From positions 1,505,501 through 1,569,500 of the forward strand of contig JACGZH010000003.1 of NCBI GenBank assembly GCA_014706385.1: 64,000 bases of DNA. Direction: 5' to 3'. The stretch comes from Phaffia rhodozyma (lineage: Eukaryota; Basidiomycota; Tremellomycetes; Cystofilobasidiales; Mrakiaceae). A program made the position numbers and the translations under genes. This document shows positions 48,198 to 59,700 of this stretch, in pieces (position 1 is the first letter of the stretch; the number at the start of each line of letters is the position of its first letter). Under the pieces are notes generated by a model. It made no database searches. It was not told the DNA's origin and worked only from the letters and a program-made list of their open reading frames with translations.

Positions 48198-49786
48198 ATG
48201 AGCCTCAGCCTTGCGTCCTCTCGTTACAGTCTTTCCCTCCCTCCTGCCTCTTCCGTCTCCAACGTTCTCGACACCTCTGATACGTCCGGCGCCTCCGACG
48301 CTTCCAGCACTTCTGACACTTCCAGCATCTCCTATGCGTCTTCCCCATCATATGCTTTACACGCGTTCAGCCCCTCTTACGCCTCATTGGATGCTCCGCA
48401 CTTTTCCTCGGACACGCAGCCCATGCCCGCATCGCCTACACCCGTTAGCCGAACTGCTCCCGCCGCTAAGCCGCTCCGGCCGGCGAAGAGATATCCTGTC
48501 GAGGGCTTGCCCATAGTTCGTCTCTTCTTTCGCCTGCCGTCCTTGTTTGTCATGGCTTGTCTCGGTCGTGTCGACTGACTTTCTTATCGCTGCATCGCAG
48601 AATGAACGGGCCAACGTGGCCAGTCGAGCCAGGCAGGGCGACCGGCCTCAGCCCGTCAAGAGGGCTGGAAGGGTCAGAAAGGCCGAGGCTATGAGGTCAG
48701 TGATGCATTTGGCTGCTTACGCCTTCAGTTTGTCAGATGTTTGTTTCTAGACTGACGTGGTATGGTTCTTCCGTTCTTCCGTTCTTCCATCCTTCTGTTC
48801 TTCCATCCTTCTGTTGTTCGCACAGACTACCGACGACGACGACAGAGTGTCGAGAGAGGTCGTATCTCAAGAGCCTCACGCCCATACAGCGCTTCGAGCT
48901 GCGGGGGATGGAGCCGATGACGGATGCCGAGATGGATGCGTTTCTGAACCCATCGGCGATACCGAAGCCTTTGCCTCAGGCGGCTTCTTGTGGGTGTCTC
49001 TCTTCTGTCGAGCCTTTCTCCTGTCTTCTCACCCGGGCTTCTTGCTCGCCCTTGTTGTGCCTGTGACTGATGTTTTTCTGGTGATTTTTTGTCTGATCAG
49101 CGAGCTGGACGGAGATGGTCGATCGAGAGCGACTCCAAGTGCCCCGGCCTCCCTTCGAGTCACCTAAGCGACGAAGAGTGATAGATGATGACAAAGACGA
49201 CAATGACGATGATGGTAGTGACGAGGAGAAGAGGCGGTCGGACGTTCGTCCTGCGAAGCGCCGCTTTGACCTATCTTCAGCCAAGCTTTCTGGATCTGCT
49301 CTGTCTAGCCCGCCTGCTCCGTCCGTTCTGTCTGCTCCACCTGTCGAGCGTTCTGACTCCTCACCTGCTAGCTCGCCTCTGTTTGGCAAACAGACTCGAC
49401 GGCCGACGATACCAACGATCAAGGTCGAGCTTGTCGATGACCTAGACCGGTCTGCTCCTTCTCTTGCCAAACTGGCGTCTCCCCGGATCAAGGATGCAGC
49501 CAAGGTCGTCCGGTCAGAGCGTTTCCTCTCTGCAGAGCTTTCTGCTTCCGTTCGACAGGCTCGACCTGTGTGGATGTCAGATCGGCCGGAGACAAGGAGT
49601 GGCGTTCATCGACGACGAGCAGCTTTCTGCGGGCGAGCCAAGCTAGCGATCGCTAAGCGGCCATGTCTGGAGATGATCGGGCAGGACAAACACGGCAAAC
49701 AGAATGGACGGGACGATCGGTCCTTGTGTGCTGCCGTTTGTCATTCCAGTCTTCTCTTTGTCTTTCTCTATCTTTTTTCGTTGTGA
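48198..49786 (+). CDS. Basic/acidic low-complexity protein of unknown function
   Basis: I do not recognise the family. Exons 48198-48515, 48601-48695, 48826-48989 and from 49101 join in phase with good GT-AG signals. The N-terminus is Ser/Ala-rich (repeats of SDTSGASDASS type), then an Arg/Lys-rich exon. A more ordered stretch follows (LTPIQRFELRGMEPMTDAEMDAFLNP). After it come a nuclear-localisation-like PKRRR next to an Asp-rich run (DDDKDDNDDDGSDEE) and a Ser/Pro-rich part. The open frame ends at 49786, but its last 30 or so residues are hydrophobic and read through a pyrimidine tract, so the true end is probably earlier or follows another intron near 49500-49600. Composition suggests a nuclear protein. 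It lies divergent to the SAP-domain gene and upstream of RNase III on the same strand. Confidence 0.55.
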
Positions 49787-50523
49787 TCCCTCTTGTGCCC
49801 TTTGCTTTCCTTTGCTTTCCTTCGCTTCCTCTCCTTCTTTCTGTTCCCCTTCTTCTTTGCCTTTCCTTTGCCTAGGGATGTCTTCTCCTGTCTCGTGTAG
49901 TTTGTTTCCTGTAGTCTGATACTTGTAGTTTATTTCTTTTGGGTTGTTCTGCTTTCTCTGGCTCCACACACTGTCTCCATAGTCAATCGTGATGATGTGT
50001 CCGTTTCTGACCCCAAGTATGCCACAACTCTTGCAGAAAGGAATGACATGGCAAGCGATCATCGGTTGGACGAGCGATAGGGAAGATGAATCAACGAGCG
50101 GAGAGAGGAGATAGAGCACGCAGAGGACATAGATAAAGCAGAGGCAGCAGAAAGAGGAGTAGAGAGAGACAGAAGAGCGGAAGGAGGATGCTGTCAGATG
50201 AAGATAGATAGACAGATGGGCGGATAGATGGATACATGGGTGAGTATCTCACCCAGATGATCAGACCAATACTCAGACCAATACTCACTCAGATGGGGGA
50301 ATAGATCGCTAGTGTCTCGTTTATCATTAGATCACGCTTCCGATATCTTCTGTCCACATGGCCGAGTTTCTATCTGTGCTCCCAGCGTCATCAGTCATTC
50401 TGCCGCCACGGCTCATACAGATCGATCTACGCCCTCACACCCGACTCATTCTCTTCCTGCTCTCGCCCAGTCTGCGGCCATTTTATCCTTCCGAGCAAGT
50501 CTCCGATCCGGTCTTTCTGCGAG
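49787..50523. other. Intergenic region upstream of RNase III
   Basis: About 740 bp with a pyrimidine-rich left part and a right part containing several ATGs. A frame at 50358-50705 overlaps the RNase III start in another phase and has no motif. Probably the RNase III promoter and leader. Confidence 0.45.
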
Positions 50524-52246
50524 ATGCCTTTGGTGCTGAACCTGACGAGCCTGGAGCTGACGCAGAAGAAGCCGTTTATGGATGCTCTGCGATCGATCTC
50601 GGCCGAGAGCCTACCGCGTCTACCTACGTGCTCGCCGGCTTTGTTCGACACCGCCCGGACACATACCTCGTTCTATGGATATCCGAAACGGCCGGTGGAG
50701 GATGAGCCGGAGTACAGCGGGACGGACTACGAGCGTCTTGAGTTCCTGGGGGATGGCATTCTTTCGACAGCGATCACGATAATGATATGGGACCACTACC
50801 CTCACTTGAGAGCAGGGGCCATGACGGTCAGTCTGTGTTTTCTCTGCCTTCTTTCTGTTTCTCTTCCAGTTCTTTTCTCTGCCTTTCTCTCTTTTCTGCC
50901 TTTCTCTTTGTTCTGCGTCTCTCTTTCCTGATCTTTTCTTCTTCCTGTCGAGCTCTTGTCGTCTGTTCTGTCTCTGGTTGTTTCATATCCTATACTGTTT
51001 ATCCCATGTCTTTTCGCTCTCTGGCTGACTTTCTGGACTTGCCTGGCTTGTCACAACCGGGTTTGATCTCAACAGCTGCTCAAGCATGTACGTGACCTGG
51101 CAAGATGAATGTGTCGATGACGAGACGGCCGCAGCGAACTGATCGATGGGTCATCTATACTACGTTATCGCCTTGTCTGCAGTCTCTGGTGATGAATGTG
51201 CCGACGTTGGCATACATCTCGAATGGTGGGTGAAAGACAACAGGGTCTGGCTCTACTGTCCATCCCGGGCGGACGAAGTGTGGTTGTCAGAATGACAAGA
51301 CTGACGATGACATATTTTATGCCTGCATCGTTCTTCTTAGCTTACGGTCTACAGAAGAACCTTCGGGCGCACGGCTCCCAGCGGGACTTGAGTCGGCCGA
51401 CCCATTCTGTCGTGGCCGATCTGTTCGAGGCTTATGGTGAGTAGGGGTTTGCGGTGTTTTCTTCTGCCGTGTGTTTCTGTCGTCCGCTTCCGTCATTTCC
51501 ACCTTGTTTGTCGTGCTCATCATGCTTGTTGTCTTGCCGTTCGTTCTTTGTGTGTTGTGACGTGGTCTGGGCGCTGTTCTGTCTCTGGGTCTGTCTCCAT
51601 GTTATCTCGTTTCGTTCGGTTTCATTCGATCATGTTTGGTTTCGGTCGGTTTCGCTTCATCTTATTCTGTGTTGTGCTGTTCTGTCTTGCTTCTTCTTTT
51701 TCTCATCTTGGGCTGATGGAACCCTCACCGGTGTCGACTGAACAGTCGGTGCTGTGTATCTCGAGTCTGGAGAGGCCTTCACCCAGCGGTGGCTGTCCGA
51801 GGTGTTTCTTCCACTGATGAAAGTGTCGTACGGGCTGCTGAAGGAGCATGAGGCTCAGACTGCACCAAAGATGAGCGAGGCAGGCGGGGCGGACGAAGCG
51901 AGCGGGACATCTGATCCAAACTATGTGTCTAGGCTGGAAGAATGGAAGACAAAGCGAAAGAGGACGGTCGAGTACCAGATCAATGAGGAGATGGACAGGC
52001 CGAGGCATGCCCCTATGTTCAGAGGCACTGTCTGGGTGGGAGAGGAGCTGTGTGGGGAGGCTGGTGAGAGCCTCACCAAGAAGGAGCTGAAGCAGAGGTC
52101 AGTATGCTATCTATTTCTGTGCCTGTGTCTGTGCCTTTTTTCGAACAGGATACATAGGTGAGCGAATGATTGATTTGCTTTGCTTGATCAGGTTGGCTAA
52201 GATCGCATATGAGAAAGTGAGTTCGGCGGAGACGTTGACTGGGTGA
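50524..52246 (+). CDS. Ribonuclease III with one RNase III domain and one dsRBD
   Basis: RNase III enzymes cut double-stranded RNA; fungal single-domain forms (Rnt1, budding-yeast Dcr1) process rRNA, snoRNA or small-RNA precursors. Exons 50524-50826, 51076-51087, 51183-51225, 51341-51436, 51746-52097 and 52192-52246 give 286 residues. The catalytic signature DYERLEFLGDGIL (about 67-79) carries the family acidic residues. The later HSVVADLFEAYVGAVYLESG supplies the second acidic cluster with Asp and Glu. The C-terminal part reads as a dsRBD (YVSRLEEW, then HAPMFRGTVWVGEE, ending LTKKELKQRLAKIAYEKV). Exon 2 is only 12 nt. Rnt1-like versus Dicer-like versus mitochondrial L44-like cannot be settled by eye; no mitochondrial leader is seen and there is no PAZ or helicase. 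The gene sits about 1.5 kb from a retrotransposon complex. Confidence 0.8.
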
Positions 52247-53794
52247 CCGCTGCCGAGGGTGTCTCTAGCTCGGCCGTCATCATTCTACGAGACTCTGGCT
52301 GTCTGACTGACTGCACGAGGGGTGAGACATGTATATGAGAACGGGTATGTATATGTGACAGCGATAGATGTATATACGATATGGACGTGGTCATGGCATT
52401 GCCTTGCAACCACTCTTAAGATCTCTGCCGTTCACATACCTTTCTTTACCTGGTGAGCGCTGTGTCCTGTCTTGATGTTGCCTTGACGGTCGACAGACGG
52501 GGTGTAAGCTAGCAAGAAGATGGGTACACGTGCTGGTTGTTTCTGTGACGGTTGTAGTCCCACCGACTGACGGTACACCCCAAGCTTGCTGACTGCTTCG
52601 ATCGTCGCATGAACAGCTCGAGTGATCAGTATATACATGCGTTCTAGCAGTCAGTGGTAGGCCAGGGCTGCGTGAGGTGCCGAGATGATATGAGCTAGAT
52701 CTTGTGAGCACATCGACCTGACGAGAAGATGGCTGTAGAAACAGAAAGAGGAAAGAAAGCAGAAGGGAGCCGGCAGTGGAAGAGAGACGGGAGCGATTGT
52801 TGGATGAAAACTAAAGAACAGACAGAGCCAGGATCGGACACCTGAGTGGAACAACGCTGACGGAATATGACAAGAAACGGAGAATGCTAGAACAAAACGA
52901 ACAAAACGAACAAAACGAACCGGTCTTGGGCGTGATATGATGACGCTGGTAAAATATGGGTTTCAGACTGATGTCCAAGCCAAGCACACGATGACTCTAT
53001 GGACCAGCAGATGAGTCAGCCTAGAAGCATTTTGTTGAAGTGCAGAATGTAACAGAAGGTTTTGTACATCAGAATGGGGTTCTGGTGATGCCTGAGGTGA
53101 AGAAAGGAGATGGGAAGCTGAGAAGGCTTATATGGAAAGTGGTGGACGAGAAAGTTGAGCAAGCACAGAGACAAGCCGAAGAAGGTGGAGCAAGCCGGAG
53201 AAGGTGAGACTAGTCGGAAAAAATAAATGAAAGACATGGAAAATATGTAGAAACAGTATGGATCGATAGAGCAAGGTTGCCTGGTCCGGATGGTGAAAGA
53301 AGTAGAGCGATCCGGGCGGGATTGGTGGAGATATGGGCGAAATAAGGAAAAAATCGAGAAACATCAAAGGACGAAACGACGACCGGCGGCGGGCGCAGGA
53401 TTACGTAAGCTCGCGCGATGGGAGGTGATGAAGTCAAGAAAAGAAAAACAGAAGAAAAATGGATGGAAATATAGCTATGTAGTTACATCCCGAGCTGTGC
53501 AACGTATGGTTTCGGTGTGATTCTAACAATATGTGAGGACGGAAGGGCTCGGCAACCGTTCTGTTGCAGCTTGATTGATTGTAGAGTTGTAGAGTTGTGA
53601 CACGAGGATGTGTGTCGAAGGTCAGGCTCTGGAGGATTGATGAAGATGCCAAAGTCATAGGCATAAATAATAAAATTGGGGAGTACTTTGTGATATTCTA
53701 ATGGTGAAGTCACACAGACAACAATATAATTCCAGTTTCCGAATGCCTCAATGGTGTTTCTCTCGTTGAGCTAGAAAGGTTTCCTCAATAGATA
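52247..53794. other. Non-coding flank between RNase III and the retroelement complex
   Basis: About 1.5 kb without a frame I can support. It contains a short repeat of AACAAAACG-type units (52891-52920). Minus-strand open frames at 53016-53437 are hydrophobic and overlap each other, typical of chance frames in A/G-rich sequence. Confidence 0.45.
52891..52920. repeat. Short tandem repeat AACAAAACG, about three units
   Basis: Three near-identical 9-bp units in tandem in non-coding sequence. Simple-sequence tract. Confidence 0.85.
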
Positions 53795-54640
53795 GACCCG
53801 ATTACTAGTTCTCTCAAACTGATTCCTCTGATCCCCTGATTCTCTCAACAAGAATACACACACAGAGTGAGTAAGTTGATTGAGAGAATCAGAAAGGAGA
53901 AGAGAGAAAAGAAAACAAACTAGCTACTGTATATTCGAGATCACCAAGATGGAAACGATATAGAAACAAGATGGAAATAAAGTAGAATGGAAATAAAACG
54001 AGAGAGAAGTGAAATAAAGATGATGTAGAAAATAGAAATGAAATAACATGTTGAACGAGAAACCGAAGAGATAGAAAGTCAACCAACTCGCAACACTCGG
54101 TGGTTGGTGTCTAGACTGCTATATCCAATACTTCCATCGTGGCTGTTTCTCTTAGTGTCTTTTTAGCCTCTTTCTTCTTATCTTTCTTCTCATCCAAGCA
54201 CATTGTGTTCTCTCACATATATCTGCGCTCGATACTTTCGTTTCTTTTCTTTTCTTTTTCTTTTTCTTTCTCTTTTTTGTTAAGAATACTTGAATATGGT
54301 GCATTCGTTTCTGCTTATCATCTATGTACCTTAAGCCTTAGCTAGCGCACTCTGCCAGCTGCCATACTTCTTTTCTTCTCCTTCCTTCTTTTTTTCTTTT
54401 TCTTTTTCTCCTTCCTCAGCATTTACCATAACTGTTTCGTTGGTGCTGAGGTTGGTTTTCTTCTGTCTTTATGTTGTTAACGCTTTCCATACAAATATGC
54501 TTACAAAACGATTGTCATTAGATTACTTTATTTTAGTTTCTCAGGTTCGTTTATAAATGTAGCGTTTACCATAACTGTCTCGTTGGTGCTGAGATTACTT
54601 TATCTTAATTTCTCAGCAATACGAAACCGTGTTTGCCGTT
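53795..54640 (+). repeat. Left LTR-like repeat of the copia complex
   Basis: The block 53857-54121 matches 61620-61889 in the same orientation over about 265 bp, with roughly 15-20 differences counted by eye. Weaker similarity extends to both sides: GATAGACC near 53795, and the AGCATTTACC motif near 54417 matching 61960. Inside this copy the AGC(A/G)TTTACCATAACTG motif occurs twice (54417 and 54560), so it carries an internal duplication. It ends a few bases before the first gag-like ORF. Boundaries are approximate and no clean target-site duplication was found. Confidence 0.75.
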
Positions 54641-54651
54641 AGATTAAGAGT

Positions 54652-56413
54652 ATGACTAACTCTACTGCTACAGATATGTCTTCCGATGTCAAGCCAGCCG
54701 AGCCCACTGATGCAGAGCCGTCGAGTGTGCCGCTATACACCAAGCTGTCCGAGGCGTCGTTTGCCAACTTCGAGAACCTTCACCCTCCGAACCATCCTGC
54801 CAACGACTACGGTGTCTGGGAGAGCCGACTCCGGTTTGCTCTTCGAGACATGAAGCTCTGGACGATCGTCACTGGTGAGAGGCCACGGCCATCTGCCGGC
54901 CATCCAAGAGCGCAGGATGCATGGGACCAAGACGACGACACAGCCATGGGCTGGATCCACACCAAGATCGACATCGCGGAGGCTAAGCGGCTGAAGCCAT
55001 GCCGGACATCGGCCGAGTGCCTGGACGTTCTGAGGTCTGTTCATCGACTGGAAGGGGTCTCGGGCGAGTTTCTATTGTATGAGCGCTTGGACCCTATAGA
55101 GATTGATTATACTCATGACCTTCGTGCACAGCTGGATCAGTTTGTGGACGTAGTGAATGATATAAGAAATCTTAGAGTGAAATGTGAATGCAATACAAAT
55201 GACCAGTCGTGGAGCTTTACTCTTCTTCGGGCCCTTCCCAGAACTGCAAAAGGCAAACAGCTCAGAAGAAGCATCATCGCAAACGCACCGAAAGACACAC
55301 AGGGCAAAGCGATGGCAATGACACTCGAGTACGTCGTCGGCTTCATTCTCCAGGACGCTCGGTCAAACGCAGCTGCCATCAACAAGACACATCGGATCGA
55401 TCTGACAGACGAACACAAAGCACTAGCAACGACCGGCTCGATCAGCACGATCTGTTTCTCATGCCAGCAACCTGGCCACCTCGCGATCAACTGCCCGAGT
55501 ATGTCGAAAAGGAACGGCCGAGCGAGCGGAAGAAGGTACTGCGAGTACCATAGGTCGATCACTCATAACACCGCGGACTGCAACTCCAAACGTCATCACA
55601 ACAATCACAACAACCACAGTCATCACAGCAACCATCCCCATTCAGATCGGCAGCAGATCAACGCCATCACCCGAGAGATCGTCAAGCTAACGGCGCTTGA
55701 TCGGATACTCTCTGTGATGTCTGTTTCTTCTGCGCGCGCTGTCCAATCGAAGCGATCTCATGCCGGTCCTACTTTTCTGCTAGACTCGGGATGCACACAG
55801 ACCTGTGTGAGCGACCGGTCTCTCTTTTCGACATACGACTCATACGACGAGACGGTTCACGTAGCCAACGGCCAGCCGATGAAAGTCGTCGGTCGAGGCC
55901 AGATCAGCTTGCTCAGCAAGCCAGCGACAGGTGACGAACAGTGCGGACTCACACTGACCGATGTGTTCCATGTGCTGGGGATGTCGTCCGACATGCTTGT
56001 ATCTCTCGTCTCTCAGCCAGCTTTGCCGGATCAAAGGCATCACTTTCAGCGGCGACATGGATCGGATCGTGTTCAGAGACAAGAACGGCATCTTTCTCAC
56101 CGCTTCACCACACTTGCAAAGCCTGTGGTCGCTCGATGTGACGGCTCGGCCGCCGGCATTGGCTGCTTCGGTGGTGCCCTGCAAGCCGGAGATCGAGATC
56201 GATCTCGTTCACAGACGGATGGGACATCTTTCGAGATCAGCTATGCATGACCTTTTCGCTTATTCTCGTGTGTTCACCAAACAGATAAGCAAGAGTGACA
56301 TCGACAGTGACATCGATAGATACTTTGACAAGAGCATATGCATTCCCTGTGTTGGCTCACGTCAGCACAAGACTCCCTTTCCCACGTCACAGATGTTGAA
56401 ATATACGATATAA
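54652..56413 (+). pseudogene. Truncated copia gag-protease, frameshifted
   Basis: The frame from ATG at 54652 encodes a copia gag-like region (WESRLRFALRDMKLW near residue 61, LRSVHRLEG), a CCHC zinc knuckle (CFSCQQPGHLAINC) and a His/Asn-rich linker. The retroviral-type aspartic protease motif FLLDSGCTQTC follows at about residue 375. Near 56000-56030 the homology moves to another frame, where IKGITFSGDMDRIVF and the gag-pre-integrase segment HRRMGHLSRSAM continue to a stop at 56413. Integrase core, RT and RNase H are absent. It is therefore both frameshifted and truncated. The original frame runs on to a stop at 56250 without homology. Confidence 0.85.
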
Positions 56414-56709
56414 GTTCCTTGTTCCTTGTTCCTGGTTCACAGTTTCAGGTTCCCCTGTCTTGGCGTTTCTATCTTTAGAACCTGTACTTTAGCCGCCATC
56501 TTTTACAACCGTCTTCCACATTTTCCAGTCTATATGAGCCCCTCCTTTTCCATCTCATCTTTTCTTTCCTCAGTCTTCACCAGACACGCAATCTGTGATA
56601 CTGAGTGTTGTATTTTTGGTATTATTTCATACAGATTGCTGTGGAGATTCTTAAGAGATTAAGAGTCTGAGTAATCTACGTGCTAATCAACAAACATACT
56701 CATCACAAC
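56414..56709. other. Spacer between the two copia copies
   Basis: About 300 bp that does not match the flanking LTR-like repeats by eye. Its end carries the AGATTAAGAGT word also found just before the first copy's start (about 54641-54651), which may be part of a shared leader or priming region. That is inference. Confidence 0.45.
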
Positions 56710-59700
56710 ATGTCTAACAACGTCATCCAGTCCGTCCAGCCGGACCCACCTCCACCAGCCGTTCCCCTCCATCGGGACATCCGCAACACCATGTTCAACA
56801 ACATCACCCGGCTAGCATCTCCTCATTCACCCGACGTTAACTACAACATGTGGGAGCGTCGACTGGAGTCAGCCCTGGACGACATGCGTATATGGGACGT
56901 CGTCATCGGCAAACGAACTCGGCCAAGCGTCGCCTATCCAACCGCAAAACAAGCATGGGGCGTCGATGACGAGGTCGCCAGGAACTTCATCATCTCTGTT
57001 CTCGCCGACTCCGAAGGCGAACGGGTCACCAAGTGCACCACCGCCAAACAACAGCTCGATGTGCTCCGATCGGCCCATCTTAAGCGAGGCACGACTGGTG
57101 TCCTCCAGCTACTAAGTACACTCTGGGATGCTCGCCTCGAAGACTCGACCGATCTCCGGGCCAGCATAGATAGCGTGTTCCGACAGGTCAGTCTCATCCG
57201 CCAGATCACCGGAGACAGCATCACCGTCGACAAACTGGCAGGCCTTCTACTTCTGCGGATGCTTCCGAAGACCATCCAAGGCGAGACTCTGGTATCCAAT
57301 ATACAGGCCCAGGTCGGCACAGACGCTCACGGAACCCCCAGGCCGCTCACTCTTGACTTTGTGGCCGATCGAATCCTGGACAACAAGGACATACAGTCAA
57401 CAGCGATGGCGAACTGCCAGAACCAGCAGCCTCACTCGGCCATGGCAGTGACTCCACCGATGGTCCATTGTCTGTACTGCGGCCAGTCGTCTCACTACGC
57501 GGCTGACTGCCCGAAACAACCTCGATCATACAACCCCAAGGCAACCGAAGGCAAGACTCGGTCGAACAGATACTGTGACTTTCATCGGTCATCCGGGCAC
57601 AACACATCCGAGTGCTTCGCCAAGGACCAACACTCCTCCGGCAAGACATACTTCAGACCACAGGCCAATGTCGTACTCGGCCGGAACCAAGTCGAGTCGC
57701 CTCAATCGTACGCGCTTTCCCTCCTCTGTCCGAGCTTGAGCCACCCGTTCACCTTCCTTCTTGACACTGGCTGCACACAGACCTGCGTCAATGACCGATC
57801 GCTCTTCACCACCTACGAGCCATACACCGACGAGCTCTTCGTTGCGAGTGGTGCGTCTCTAGGTGTCGTTGGCAAAGGAACGGTGAACGTGGTAAGTCAG
57901 TCTCGCTCGGGCGGTCAGCAGGTCGAGGTATCATTTAGTAACGTATGGCATGTCCCCCTCTTGTCATCCACCATTCTAGTCTCCCTCGGTCAGATCTGCC
58001 AGACCGATGGGATCACCTTCACCGGCAACAGAGAGGAGATCGTGATCAGTGACCAGACCGGGCCTTTCTTTACTGCGTCTGCATACAGCAGGAACCTGTG
58101 GGCTCTTGATGTCACTGTGCGATCTCCGACTGCTGTTGCTCACCTGGTCACCAGCCAGGTGAACAAAGAGATTGATCTGCTTCATCGTCGAATGGGCCAC
58201 CTTTGTTGTATGTCTATGTATGCTCTTGTCAAGTCAAACCCAGAGGTGCTCAACAAGTCCATCACTTCACAGGACATCAAACGATATTATGACAGCGAGT
58301 TCTGCGTGCCCTGTGTCACATCACGACAGCACCGCATGTCCTTCTCAGCGTCCAGTACCGTCATCAGCCAGCCTCTTCAGCTTGTCCACACCGACATCCA
58401 AGGTCCAATGCCCCATACATCTCTTGGCGGTGCCCGCTACATGCTTACCATGGTAGACGTGTACACCGAATACCACTGGGCCTGGGCGACCAAGTCGAAG
58501 AGCGATGCTGCCGGAGCCATCAAGGACTGGATCATGCAGGTCGAGCGCCAGACAAGTCACCGAGTCGTCACCATCCGCAGCGACAACGGCGGGGAGTACA
58601 TGTCGAACGACTTCACGTCTTGGCTCACCTCTCTCGGCATCACTCAGCAGCCGTCCATCCCTGACACTCCCCAGCAGAATGGTAAGGCCGAACGGACGAA
58701 CCGGACGATCGAGGAGAAGATCACCGCCCTTCTCATGGAGTACGGCCTTCCTGGCTCGTTCTGGGCCGAAGCGTTGACATATGCACTCTATGTTCTCGCT
58801 CGGACCGTGCGACCATCGACTGGCAAGACCCGCTATGAACACTGGCATGGCCGACCTGCAACATACGATCGGATCCATGTCTTTGGCTGCACTGCTTTTG
58901 CACACAATCCAAAACACAAGAAGCACCAGTCAAAGTCGACCCCGTGCTGGTTCATCAGCCCGTCCGAGGATAGCTTTGGCAAGCAGGCCTACCGTCTCGT
59001 CCATAAGCGGAACGTCCAGAAGGTCATATACTCCCGGAACGTCATCTTCGCAGAGGACTGGACCATGCGAACTGCACATCAGTACGGCCAGGACAACTAC
59101 AGTCAGTCCAAGACACTTCCTGCTGCTGGTAGATCACTTCCGCTATGGACTCCAGACCTAACCGATCCTCCTTCTGCGCTACCTCAGGACATCCCTTCCG
59201 AGCCACTCGGTCGCGTGGATGATGAGTCTACCGAAGGCCACTCAGCTGATGTGAGCGGCGTTGACAAAAGCACGGCTGATGACCATCAGTTCGTGATCTC
59301 TGAAGACGAGACCGACGACGGTGAAAATGCCGAGGACACACATGCTCTTCCACGCACTCATCTCCGTCCACTTCTTCTCCGACGATCATCACGGATTTCT
59401 CGTACTCTGCCTCAGGCCAACATCCTGATTGACATCGGCACACGCCAGCTTCCATCCACACCTCCAGCCACTTACTGTCAAGCTGTCAGTGGTCCCTTCC
59501 GAGTAGAGTGGGAGGCGGCGATGAAGGCCGAGATGGACCTGTTCGAGAAGCTCCGCGTGTGGACCATCAGAAAGGCCGACAGCAAGGCTACCGAGGTCGT
59601 GTCTGGTCGATGGGACTTCACTTGTTCATCGACGGCCATCAGTCACGAGGCCAAGTTCAAGGCCAGATGGGTCGCCCGGGGGTTCAAGCAGCGCGAAGGC

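Noticed and set aside
47194..48280. Several + strand frames between the divergent genes
   Set aside because: Composition is repetitive or pyrimidine-driven, they overlap in multiple frames, and no motif or splice pattern links them.
50358..50705. A 115-codon + frame overlapping the RNase III start
   Set aside because: The overlapping frame at 50524 carries the RNase III signature and splices in phase to the rest of the domain.
53016..53713. Overlapping minus-strand frames left of the LTR
   Set aside because: They are Phe/Ser/Leu-rich, overlap in all three frames and carry no motif; chance frames in A/G-rich sequence.
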